Below are positions 36,285 through 47,700 of a DNA stretch of 64,000 bases, piece by piece (within the stretch, counting starts at the first letter, position 1; each line of letters starts with the position of its first letter). The position numbers were made by a program, and so were the translations under genes. The DNA is from Trema orientale (taxonomy: Eukaryota > Streptophyta > Magnoliopsida > Rosales > Cannabaceae). A model generated the notes under the pieces. It did no database searches and was not told the origin of the DNA. It saw nothing but the letters and a program-made list of their open reading frames with translations. The stretch spans positions 937,485 to 1,001,484 of the forward strand of contig JXTC01000045.1 in the NCBI GenBank assembly GCA_002914845.1. The letters run 5' to 3'.

Positions 36285-36425
36285 ATACTATAGCAAAATG
36301 GCTATACCAAGTTTCAAATTGAACTTATCCAATATAAAAACTTATATACTCAGTATACAATTTGAAGCTACTATAACAGTGGATATCTAAGTGTAGAACA
36401 CATAATATACTCGATCATTTAGCTG
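36285..36425. repeat. possible third, diverged copy of the 20108/39180 repeat
   Basis: Matching phrases occur in the same order as in the two better copies: tatagcaaaatg, taccaagt, cagtata, aagtgta and atttagct. Spacing differs and overall identity is low. Confidence 0.3.
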
Positions 36426-36876
36426 AAAAAAGACATTTACGAAAATAAAGTGTAAAAAAAAGACTAGCATTCTAAGTTGTCGCTGCGCTTGCGAGGAATA
36501 CGCCCCCTTGTTGGAATTTGTATATAAGGCCCGGTCCATAGAGGCCGAAGCCCATAATGACACAGCCGTCCAAGCAAAAGGCGAGAGAAGCAAAGCAAAG
36601 CAAAGGCATCGCCTTTGCCGTCCCAAGTAGAGGGATTGCCGTAGGTTCCCAAGCAGAGGTCAAAATCACATCACATGGCCCTTTTGCCGAATTCCAAACT
36701 CTTTCTTCGTCGTGGAGCATTGTTTGTCTCTTTCCCCCTACTCCCTTCCTTTTAATTAATGATGCGGGTTTCTCTAAATGGCTCGTAATTAAGTCCAAAT
36801 AACAAAGTAGTAGCTAAGCAGCTAAAGCTAGTCGAGTGTTGAAGCAGAGAGAGAGAGAGAGAGAGGCATTTAAGAG

Positions 36877-37086
36877 ATGGCGGATTGGGGACCAGTGCTT
36901 ATAGCCGTGGTACTCTTCGTGCTGCTCACGCCGGGGCTGTTGTGTCAGGTGCCCGGGAACAGCAGGGCAGTGGATTTCTGCAACAGGCAGACGAGTGGGC
37001 TTTCCATATTTGTGCATTCAATTGTGTTTTTTGGACTCATCATTATCTTCTTCATTGCTATTGGAGTTCATATCTATATTGGTTAA
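36877..37086 (+). CDS. DUF3339 family small membrane protein, copy 5
   Basis: Intronless, 69 aa, starting MADWGPVLIAVVLFVLLTPG with loop CQVPGNSRAVDFCNRQTSG and C-terminus IGVHIYIG. It carries two cysteines flanking the loop (Cys23 and Cys35), absent from copies 2-4; copy 1 has one, at a different position. A GA tract (36845-36865) lies 11 bases before the ATG, mirroring copy 1. The two may be the closest pair by promoter as well as protein. Function unknown. Confidence 0.9.
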   Translation: MADWGPVLIAVVLFVLLTPGLLCQVPGNSRAVDFCNRQTSGLSIFVHSIVFFGLIIIFFIAIGVHIYIG

Positions 37087-38310
37087 ACTCTTCTTTTGGT
37101 ACTCTCTCATAATCTTACAAGCCCAATTCTGCATGTACTACCTTCACTGTCGACTCTTACAAGGCCGATTCTACATGCACTATCTTCTCCGTCGACCTTT
37201 TTTCAAAGGGTTCTTTTTTTTATTATGTATACTGTTTGATTTTAAGGAATGGTTAAACGATTTTACTGGTGTGTCGATGCTGTACAGATTACTATTTGTT
37301 GTACGTTACAACAGCTAAAACAAAAGGTTGCTTAATTTTACATTTTATAGACTTGATTTGGTTTATAGTCTCTCCGCTGTCGTAGCGAGAAGTTTTTGAA
37401 ACATACGGCATTTGCAAGGCACAAACGACAAAAAACTTCAAAACTTAGACGACATGTATCTTGATTTCCAACCGCAGTCAGCTTTGCAACTAAAACAGAC
37501 ATGTCGTTTATTCAAAACAGATACACGCCGTTTTGCTAATGGGATGAGTTTGAACGTTCATCTACTTTCCATCACCAGGTTGCTTTAATCCCCTTGCGTA
37601 AAAGATAACTAAGACGATAACTACAAATCAAAGCCTCAAAACATATCTTGGGGCTGGCATCAGTGTGTCAAGGTTTGGCTTTTAAGTCTTGCAAGTGACG
37701 AGGGACCAAAGCTCATACATCATGCATCCTTTAGGCAATATACAGTGAACTATTTTAAAGCTGTTCATGGTCATACTCGAAGCAACCAGTCAAGTCTAGT
37801 TCAAAGTATTGATCAAATCTACGTTGGACTGGAGGTCTATTTATACACCAGATCATCCTTATCCATCTACCTTGACCACAATTGTTTCTTCTAGAAAATC
37901 CATAGAGACTCGCATCTTTAAATTGTATGTGCAGCATAAGTGCCCCTAGCATTATTGCTCATATATTAAGGTATAAAACGAAACATGATAATGCCAAAAG
38001 CATACAAAAACAAGTGATTTATATCTTAAGCTCAATAAAATTCAAACTGAATTAAGGAAAAAGTAAACACAAGCTTTTTCGCAAAATCGTGTATAGGTAA
38101 CTTTCATCCAGAGTTGAGAGCCAAAAAATAACACAAACCCCAGCAAAGCTAGTTTTACATCCGTGGCAGAAAGAAAGTACATAACAAAACATATCATCAA
38201 ATACAAATGTTATGTATAAGTAAGCTCTTAAATTTATTCATAACTGCACCTAACCTAACCTAACCTGCTTCCTTGAGTTGATCATTTCTAGGACTCGTGA
38301 GTGAGCACTT
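37087..38310. other. intergenic, no gene recognised
   Basis: 3' flank of the fifth DUF3339 gene and of the membrane-protein gene on the other strand. Two near-copies of a short phrase (cttacaa-gcc-attctacatg) lie at about 37114 and 37157, presumably in the 3' UTR of copy 5. No coding potential is recognised. Confidence 0.4.
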
Positions 38311-38917
38311 CACGAGAAATTCCAGGCTGCAACAACATTGGGCACATCAAAATAATTCTCAGATACACTTGCTCTAAATCTAAACCCATATTATATTATA
38401 TAAACACACCATAATATATATACGAAAAAAGGAAAGGAAAGAAGAAAAAAAAAAAAAAAAGGCGTGGTTGGGAATAATTCTGACCAGGGACATGAGTGCG
38501 TGAGGGTGAGGAAGCGGGGCAAAGAATGGAGCGACCCAATTCGGACAAATTGAAAAGAATCTCAACGGCGTAGAAAAGCAGGACCAGACCCATCACCAGA
38601 GGCATCAATATAAACCCAATCACAAACGTCACCGACCCGAACAGCATCAGAGCCAGCGAAATCCCCAGAAACAGAGACGCGAAGCCCGCTGGGGACACCT
38701 GCGACAGCGCAGAGGACTGTCTCGTCGATGCCGATGCCGATGCCGAAGCCGAAGCGGAAGAGGGCGTCGTTCCGAGGTGTCCGTGAGGGTGGTTGCTGGG
38801 AAAGGGGATGGACAGGGGAGGTGATTTGAGGATGTGGATGATCATGGAGCTGAGCTCGTAGAGAACCCTACTCGAGTGGTGCCTCTGGTGATCGTGATGA
38901 TGATCTTGGGCCCTCAT
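38311..38917 (-). CDS. conserved plant membrane protein with His/Ser-rich N-terminus
   Basis: The long frame starts at 38917 with MRAQDHHHDHQRHHSSRVLY. It continues through a predicted membrane-proximal segment (ELSSMIIHILKSPPLSIPF) and a low-complexity Ser-Ala stretch (SASASASASAS). Two membrane helices follow: AGFASLFLGISLALMLFGSV and FVIGFILMPLVMGLVLLFY. I prefer two exons, 38917-38485 and 38327-38311 (149 aa), joined by a GT-AG intron with a poly-T tract, so the protein ends RTHVPAWNFS. Unspliced reading gives 173 aa with an unlikely FFFFFFFF tail. Function unknown; a plant-specific family is likely. Confidence 0.65.
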
Positions 38918-39179
38918 TTTGGGTGCAAAGGGAGAAGAGGAGAACTATTAAGTATCTGAAAGCGGATAAGATCGAAAAACCGTGAATTGGCTTCTGCAAT
39001 GAGATTCTGAGGAAATGGATCATGACAGAGTCAAGAGTTCAGAGATCACGACTCCCCGGGAAGAGGAAGATTGACGTCGCACGCACACTGGATTCTTGGT
39101 AACCGCGCCGGGAGGTGTGGACAAGCTCAAGCTGGGCCGCAACACACTGTGGGCCAATTTCATTTTTATCATTGGGGCT
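38918..39179. other. 5' flank of the membrane-protein gene
   Basis: Presumed promoter of the minus-strand gene. No clear TATA element or other gene is recognised. Confidence 0.35.
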
Positions 39180-39461
39180 TATATGACCAAATTTTGGGCC
39201 CAGTTTAAGTAAATATCTATTTATCAAATGTTATCGCAAAATGTTCGGTATATATGTTTATATACCAAGTGTAAAATTTTATATACTAAGTACAAAAAAT
39301 TATATATTTAATACATTTCAATACGGTAACTGAAATTGGTAGATAAACGTATCTATCAAGTGTAAAAATAAATATATCTAGATATTTAGCTATAAAATTT
39401 ATGAAGCGGACATCTACTTAATCAACTTTAAAATATTAGTCATCTACCTAAATTTCTCTTT
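39180..39461. repeat. dispersed repeat, copy 2
   Basis: Near full-length partner of 20108-20393. Both start near 'accaaattttgggc' and end at 'ctacctaaatttctc', with blocks such as caatacggtaactgaaattgg in common. This copy stands alone rather than nested. Confidence 0.75.
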
Positions 39462-40049
39462 ATTTTATTTATTTTATTGTTTTTTGTTTCTTATTGGTTC
39501 AAATTCTTCAGCCCACGGTCCTCATCATTCTGTTGTGGTTGATGTATTCAACTTCATTTTCAAATAACCACCAACTGTAAAACCGAATCATTTATGTTCA
39601 TTTTCCTTTTTTAATATTATTTACATGTATTTTCCACACACACAATCTCTGTAACAATTACATGAATGGTATATAATGTATTACATAAAATTTTTATATG
39701 TATGTTTATATAGACATTATCCATCTCCTCCCTCTAGAGAGAGAAAAAAGAAAAGGAGTCAATATTACATTACACGTATAATTATCATATTTATGTTAAT
39801 TCTATGTTTATCCTTTTATTATTAGAAACTTCGAATTTTCCAATAATTTGTTTGTCAGTTGATAAATAAAGGATCATGTGGCATGACCCAAAACTTGGGC
39901 CAGTGGCAGAAGGAAAATTTCAATAAGATTAGAAATTCATTGATTTATTTTAAAGAGGTCTTAAAAGTTTCAATTTTATAAACAGTCTATTCAAATAAAA
40001 TATTTGAAATTTCATCCCGTTAACCTCTCCTACAGTTCATATACACCAT
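39462..40049. other. intergenic, nothing recognised
   Basis: AT-rich spacer between two repeats. No open frame worth reporting. Confidence 0.4.
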
Positions 40050-42036
40050 TAAACATAGATTGAATAGTAATTGAAAAACATAATTCAGTTTAAAGATCAA
40101 GCATCATCATCATCCACAACAAATATCAAATATCAGAATGACATACATAGGTTCACAGACTTAATGGAAAGTAGTAATCTTGGTTCAATGCTAATTGAAG
40201 TCCAAACAATCCAAACACCACAACAATAAGCTTCTAGCATTACCAAGACAATGAACTGCAGTCAGAGATAGCCTCTTAATCTTCTTGATCACCAAGGTTG
40301 CACAGAATACCACCTAAGGAAGGAAGGTGAGGGGTGAGTATACAATGCTTAGTAGGAAAACAGTTACCTCGATGGAAAATATTTTGATGGAAAATTCCTG
40401 TATAGTTAGTTTAAAATCCAAAACATGCATATATATATATAAAGTAGTCCAAAACCGGAAATCCATATGTATATGTATAAATAAAACAGTGTAAATAAAA
40501 CCATTTAATTCATATGCACATGACACAAATCAACTCATACCCATGAGCTCTCATCTTTTCATTTGTGGAAACCCAGGATGATGGCACTAAGTGTACCTAA
40601 CAGTCTGCCTGATACCTAAGCCCATACCCAGAGGGGACACCCATGTGTCGCCTATCAAATCTGGAGGGGCAATCGAATTGCCTATGCCTACCAAATGGGG
40701 AGGTAATCAGAAAAAACAAACTCCGCGCGAGTTTACAGACTCTACACCGACGGTAAGGTACGCAGCGTTATACTGTAAACCTACGATGCTAACACGGTGC
40801 TCATGTATAATCCTATTACACATACAATATAGAACTAAAGTGTGAAAACCATCGTACTCTAGTTTTTCAATAAAATAAGAATATTAAGTTATATAGAAAA
40901 ACGGGCAGCATAAAGGCTTTATTTTTAATATACCCAAAAAATAACCTACACTCAGAAGATTCTCAGACTAATACAATATATATCATACAATCAAATTTTA
41001 TCACAGATATTCAAATAGTTCAAAAATCATATTTGTCATTATACGTTGCAGAAAATAAGTTTTATTTGAAAACGATATAAACAAAGGTAACCGAATCCCT
41101 ACCTCACTAGAATAGTGATACCACGCTATTGGATCCTCAAGGTGTTGTTGGACGATCATTCGGATGGTCAGGAACCAATTCCAAGCCCTCGATCATTCCA
41201 TTGTGAAAAACCAACTACTCAACGGAGCTTCAAATCCTCAAACGGACTCTTTCACTAAATTCCTAGCACCCAAAATAGCTAAGTTAGATATATAACTCGT
41301 CTAATTTGGGTCTGGAATAAAACCAGACCGGTGGCATGCAAAACGAGGCAAATCTTAGCCATCTAATTTCGTTTTTCGTACCAGTCATTAAACATAGTCA
41401 ATCTATATATATCAATCTTCTCCATTTTATAAGTACATTCAAAAAATGACATCAAAAATACAATCCAACGGTCGGATCAAAAAGTTAAACTCAAGCTCAA
41501 AATACTCAAAAATGACAACTTTCAAACCGGGCAAAATGGAGTCACGAGATAGATATCTGAAGATTCCTCTCGACGATACGAATCCAAGAACGCGATCTGA
41601 AATGGCCGGAAATGACACTTGAACTCTGCAGCCACTTATCTTCCCCGGCGATAGTGCGGCACTTCGGCGGCTCTAGCAGGTCGACGCAGGGAGGCTTCAC
41701 TGGTCGGTGTCGGGGTGCGACGAGGGCCGATGGCGAGTTTTGGCTGGGCTCGGTCCTTCAGCGGCTCGACAAGGAAAAGAGAGCAGAGAGAGGTCGTGAG
41801 CAGGAGAGAGAAAGAGAAGATGGAAAATGATGTGGTCCACGTGGCTCTACAGTAATAGACTGTGCAATTTTTAAAAAATTAATAATCCCTCATTTTTCAA
41901 AAATCTTTCAATCTCGTCCTCAAAAATTAAAATTTGATCCTTGTTCCTTGAAACTTTTGCAAATAAACCACTCCCTTATTTAATCCGGAAATAGGTAAAA
42001 TTCCCAATTTAACATCCTAAAATCCGGGTTTTTACG
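40050..42036 (+). mobile_element. LTR-like repeat ending ...AATCCGGGTTTTTAC (left border approximate)
   Basis: Module order resembles the 17.1-kb element. It has a 'gggtgagtatacaatgcttagtagg' segment near 40332, then a 'gaggggacacc' segment. A 'cctacctcactag' segment follows near 41100, then a GC-rich segment with agagagag-type sequence (41640-41825). The tail 'cccaatttaacatcctaaaa' and 'tccgggtttttac' resembles LTR 3' ends in many dicots. It encodes no protein; the 72-codon frame at 41612-41830 is low-complexity. A Gypsy-type solo LTR is the best guess. Confidence 0.4.
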
Positions 42037-42928
42037 TAAGTTAGTAAATTATCATGATGTGTTTCCATTCGTCAACTTTTATTAACAAAATCATTCATAA
42101 GAATATGATCCAGTGCATATGCGAAGGCCAAATATTTAATCTATATATTTGTCTTGTGTTTGCGTTACATCGATTTTATATTATGTTGATGCCAAAATTT
42201 AGCATTTGAGTAAAAGGAGTATATCTCTCCAATCTATATCCAAAGTTGAGGTTAGCACGTACGTGTCATTCTTTATGTCAAATAATATAGGACCGAGTTC
42301 ACACAAAACACATTAATGTTATTTCCTTTATGACGATGGACGTTATAGCTTATAACTTGTAGGAGGACAGAACCTATATTAATTTATAATTAAAAATAAT
42401 ATGTACATAATACAATATCTTTTAGCATGCATATATGAATCGGACTTTGGAGTACAGTGCAACCAAAAAAATATGTGCTAAATTTAGTGTTTTGATAATA
42501 TAGCGTGCTATATATAGAACTCTAAGTATTGACACATCTTTTGTATTAGAGATGGCTTAAATGTATTTTTTTTTTTTACATTTTTATAAATATATAGAGT
42601 TATCTTTATAATTTTTGGGTAAATAATATCAAACTTCATATTCTGCACTCTTTTAGTCTTACTGCTTAACACATTAATTTCACTATAATTTGTTACATTA
42701 TTAAAATGTTAATTAAATAAGCCGAATAATAAAATTAACGTGTTAAACAATAAGATAAAAGAGTACGAGTGAAAATACACTTAGCACTCCTTTGAATACA
42801 ACTTAGCACTCCTTTGAATACAAGAGACCTTGGACTTCCACCCAAAATAGTGACTTAAGCAGCATTGATCAGCAGTATCAACATTAATCGATGTCATTGC
42901 ACGCAGCTGGCGGAGCTTTAAATACAAG
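42037..42928. other. intergenic, nothing recognised
   Basis: AT-rich. A short duplication of cttagcactcctttgaatac lies at about 42780-42820. No gene is seen. Confidence 0.4.
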
Positions 42929-43160
42929 TTAAAGATGAGAGTGAGAGAAGGCCCTACTTCTGACCAGCTTATTGGATACTGTCATCAATTTGGGTTTCAA
43001 CAGAGAAAGATGGCCTAGCTCGATCGAATCCCTTGGCATGGGGTATAAGTAATCTTCCTTTGTCATGCTTAAAGAAAGCACAATGTTCTCTCCATTATTA
43101 TTGTAATCCACTGTTGCATATTCGGTCTTCACAGCTTCCTTTTTGCAATTTGTTTGTTAG
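42929..43160 (-). CDS. unassigned short ORF or gene fragment
   Basis: An open minus-strand frame reads AVKTEYATVDYNNNGENIVL, then SLSMTKEDYLYPMPRDSIEL, and GHLSLLKPKLMTVSNKLVRS, ending at 42929. There is no ATG before the upstream stop, and the first Met is internal. Composition is more protein-like than surrounding AT-rich frames. It may be a last exon or a relic. I do not recognise the family, and chance cannot be excluded. Confidence 0.25.
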
Positions 43161-44255
43161 GTACAAATTTGGATGTATTGTGAATTGACAGGGCCAAACC
43201 TTTACATAATTAATTCTATTTAGAATTATTAATAGGTTAGCTATAGAACCAATCTCATGATTGATCTCTTTTTTTCTTTTTTTATAACAAATCTCATGAT
43301 TGATTCTAGATCAATTAATATTTACCTACTAAGTTGGGAAATTCAACTTTATACAAAGTACTAGCTTACTTATTTATTTATTTATTTTTTAAGCCAGGCA
43401 CCTGATATTTATGTGTGTACGTATATACATAGATAAATAAATGTACATCGTATATGGGAAACTTTTATATTCGCAAATTGCAAAAGAAGGAATAATTTTT
43501 GCTTTTCTCTGTTCTTTCTGTCTCTTTCACACTCATGTATCATGATAACCCTCACGAAACTATATGGTAAATTAACTATGATTTTTGGTAGAAATATTCA
43601 GTTAATAAAGAAGTGGATATTCTCTAATCTTTATCACAAGCATATCACTTTGCCTTAGATTTCAAGGTAATACTAATTTGGAAACAATTAATCCTGTTGC
43701 CGTTAACCACCTTCAATATTTCCTTATACTAAAATTTTGTTTGGCCGGAGACTTATCAACTTAATTAAATAATAAATATATTTGAAAGAGCTTTTTTTGA
43801 GATTTTATTTCATTTTCTTGAAAAATCGTACTAAATATCTAAAAAGTATTTACAGGCCGACACAGACGTTTGATATACATAAAAAATTCGGGCGAATAAA
43901 CTGATCAAGTTGGGGATTATTCTCATATTCAAGGTACAGTAGTACTGTTTGCCATGTGACTTACTTGTACGTGCTAAAAAAAAAAAAAATTGATAATATA
44001 CTTGCAATGTAACACGCATTGATAGAAGCAACTATTACAAATTTCTTTCATATGTTTCGAACACTTGACAACTTCATGGGTCGTACTAACTCATACCATA
44101 TGAATCACTCCGACCCCCTAATCATAACCTAATTAGCTGCCTGTTACTAAGCTTTAATAAGATACATGAATTAAAAGAAGGAAAGAACAAAAGTAACACC
44201 TTCTGATCTCTCTATCGAAATGTTTATTATTAAATATCACACATATATGATCTTA
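43161..44255. other. intergenic, nothing recognised
   Basis: AT-rich sequence with a TTTA/TTAT run near 43371-43390. 3' flank of the minus-strand gene at 44256. Confidence 0.4.
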
Positions 44256-44639
44256 TTAACACTTATCCTGGCACTTGATCATTCGTTCGGAATTGACACG
44301 CTCAAGCTTGAAACGTTCTTGAACCGAAGATATATAAGAAGCAGCCTTGGAGTCCACACTCTCGTCAACAGCCACGCCATAGAGATTGTCCAATTGCACC
44401 ACCGAATCACGGCTCTCAGGTGGCAGAATGAACGAAATTTTGGGCTTTGGCTGAGCAATCACATAGTCTTGGTGAACCAAAAACCCGACGGAAGCCGCGG
44501 AAGGAGACGACTGGCTCGGCTTCACCTTACTTGTGTACTGCACCGTTGTTGTTGTTGTTGAGGAATTAGGCTTTGCCGCTCGGTAGAATGGCATAAGTTT
44601 TCCCTTCATGAAACCTCTGCGCTTACGGTTCGACTCCAT
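44256..44639 (-). CDS. small conserved plant protein of unknown function
   Basis: Intronless, 127 aa. I chose Met at 44639 (MESNRKRRGFMKGKLMPFYR) because the basic RRGFMKGKLMPFYRAAKP block is the typical start of this small dicot family. An upstream in-frame Met lies only in promoter-like sequence beyond the TATA box. Further family-like blocks are VGFLVHQDYVIAQPKPKISF, LDNLYGVAVDESVDSKAASY and ISSVQERFKLE near the C-terminus. It has no membrane helix and no signal peptide. The protein is Ser/Thr-rich between residues 26 and 50. Function unknown; a soluble protein is inferred. Confidence 0.75.
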   Translation of the reverse strand: MESNRKRRGFMKGKLMPFYRAAKPNSSTTTTTVQYTSKVKPSQSSPSAASVGFLVHQDYVIAQPKPKISFILPPESRDSVVQLDNLYGVAVDESVDSKAASYISSVQERFKLERVNSERMIKCQDKC

Positions 44640-44740
44640 ATGTGTGTATAATGTATATGTTATAAGTACTCTTTCTAGCTTGTTTGTTTTACTAGCTCTA
44701 GCTATACCAAATGGCAAGTATTTTGTGTACAACTCAAGGG

Positions 44741-44750
44741 TCTATATATA
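44741..44750 (-). promoter_or_regulatory. TATA box of the small-protein gene
   Basis: TATATATAGA on the minus strand lies about 100 bases upstream of the chosen ATG. The longer in-frame ORF begins just downstream of it, at about the expected transcription start, which supports the shorter start. Confidence 0.5.
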
Positions 44751-47700
44751 CAAGTCCTTTGGGTACCAATTGACCAAGAATTCTTTTTTAGTAATTATAT
44801 TTGATAAATATTAAATGGAGGGTTAAGGGTATAATGTGAAGATAGACATCAAATTTTGTTTATGGATTGATGAGTTGTGGTCCCAAAACCAAAATATCTC
44901 TTTTTTAGTGTAGAGACTAGCTTGGGTGTACTATATTGAGTATCTAGCAGGTTAGATATACATTCCCACATTTATGAATAAATTAATTTATTAATAAGAC
45001 GCTTTCCAAGATTTGGAGAACATATACTTCCTAGACGGCCTAGAACTATCTCATGATTACAGTAAAGTGATCTAATAAATCAGATATAGCTGGGACTTTT
45101 TTTTTATATAATATATTTTATTTTCTTCTTTTTGTTCACATGTAAATAGTACTTGCACATAGTATTATTCATCCACATCTAGACGTACAATTTAGATTAT
45201 GCAGTTGGATATATAAACATGTACATGGCAAATTATTACGGATAGATATGTAGTTGATGAATCTTAATTATACTCCAATTGGTAGCATATTCGGTGTACT
45301 GTAACTCATGCAATCAAAATATCATTTTTCCTTGATCTATAAACTTCTGTAAAATATCTCTAGCTGCTACTGTATCTTAGAATAAATTTCTAGTCTGCGC
45401 ATATATATTTTGTGACTTTTTTTGAGTAAATTAAACAGAGAGTTGAGTTGCTAGCTAGAGTACAAACTTTCATTTCGGTACAAGGAGGAGTAGTTGTTAT
45501 CATCCACGTGTCTCTAGCTAAAGCACTGCTCTACAACATGTACAGTGTAGTATAATGAAGTAACATGTAAAAAACAGTAGCTTGGCTTTTCCAGCAGGGA
45601 AAAACAAATTAAAGGACAAAAAATTAACTAAATAATCTCGACGCATTACATAATTAAATGGCGGATAAAATGTAGACAGAAAATGTGAGTAATATTTAAT
45701 CCATTATGCACATACATTAATATTGTGTTTAATTGGCGACGATTTAATCACTCGATTTATTGATCGATATTGTTAGCATGCTTGTCCGTGCATGTCAGTT
45801 CTAGGTACATATATATATGCTTTTACTTATTAAAACACAAGAGTATCATATGATATGGTACAACAAAAGGGGAAAAATAAAAAGAAAATTTGGATACGTA
45901 AAATTTAAATGGATAGGAACGGTGTCTTTTTCCTACACCTTCAACTCTCATCTCGTTGGATCAGCTTTTTTGTTGAATACGTAGAGTGGTTCAAGAACAT
46001 AACAAATTCGTATACATACGCGCGTAAGGGATAAAAAACGATAAACTATCCACTCGTGCACATGCAAATATCTTATTCAGATATGCATATTTGTTTAATT
46101 CAGCAGTATGTATAAGCCAAGAAGAATATTTTAATTATATATATATGGTAAGCACTAAGGCAAGCTCTAAGTTTTGCAGATGAACAAGTACTTTGTATTA
46201 AAATAATTTCATGCACGATCTTAATTTTAACTTTAAGATTATCAAATCTAGCTAGCTATATACGTATACATATGATACGTTGATCTGATTTATAAAAATG
46301 TTTGGATGAGCTGGGTCTATAACATTTGTTGTGATGGAGCAAGGTACGGCTATAAGGATTCTACAGTTGTGCAAGTTGGAACGGTTTGCTTTAGTCAGAC
46401 ATGCACTAGACAGCAAAAAAGTTGCCCAAAAATTTTCAACATATCCTTGGATAAGATATTCTACCTGTCAATATATACGTCCCACCAATCAAAGTAGATA
46501 TGCTCTTGTGTGAAGGATTCTTACTGTTCTAGCTAATACCCACTGCTGATTTTTTAATTTCCAAGTTTTAATAATTAGACCCTTTTTGAGTTTAAATTAA
46601 GCATATATGCAAGCTTGGGTTAGAGCTAGCTAGCTAGCTAGCTAGCTACTATTTACATGTCTTGCAGCTTAAGGTTCTTTGAACATATCACTGCTCTTTT
46701 TAAATTTGTCTAAGATTATTGAGCTCTTTAATTAAAGATATCAATTACTATCAATCAAGCACTTTTCGGATCCAAAAGGATGGATATCAAAAGTTGTATC
46801 TAGCTAGGTAGACATGATATATCCAATTCAAAAACACCAGCCCAATTTCCAAGTACTTCTCATCCATGCATAAAGCTCCAACCGAGTGATTATCACTGAA
46901 GTCCTTTTTTTTTTTTTGTTCAAAGAAAAAAAATATAGAAATTGCTTTTTATTATTAATGAGTATTTATATTCCCTCTTGGCCCTCGATATATATATGTG
47001 TAGCCATATTTCATAAATCAACGGTGAAGAAAAATAATTAAATACAAATGCTTATCTTTGTTTTCAGTGTACAGAAAAGCAATGTTCTAGTCTCGTAGAA
47101 AAAGCGAACGACTAATCCAAATATTGAAAATTCGTACATGCAACTTTAAGTCCCTTTCCACGATTTGTGTGTAAATATTAATTGACCACAACTATATGGT
47201 CATGTATATATATATATACATATACATGATTTATCTTTGTATATATATATGTACATATACATATCCTTCCATTCTTCCCCAATATCATCTTTTGTTTGAT
47301 TTGCTATAGGCTTGTAAAAAGTGCATTCGGGGAATATTTTAATGGACCAAAAAGATCAGTGCACTTTTCTTTCGTGCGTATCCATAATTTGTGGATTTGA
47401 AGTTAAAAGAGTTTGATCGTCAAGATTAACAGCCTTATCCTCTACTAAGTACACTATTAATCTCCTTTGCACTTGAATTATTCTAATTCTTCATTCCCTG
47501 CTAATACACATACATATATATATATATATATATTTGTTCTAACTATTTATCACGATCTCTGCAACCAAATTAATTTTAGACATAATGGTGAAGTAAAACG
47601 AAAAACAATAGCTTGTTACTGTTAATATATGTAGGTCTTGTGGGACTTGATCTTTTAGGAATTTCATTGGGTCCCGCAAGCACTGTAGCCATGTTATCAT

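Noticed and set aside
36472..36798. Minus-strand 108-codon frame upstream of DUF3339 copy 5
   Set aside because: Lies in the promoter region; composition is mixed and no family is recognised. The better reading is regulatory sequence.
41612..41830. 72-codon frame rich in Arg/Glu
   Set aside because: Low-complexity agagag sequence inside an LTR-like repeat.
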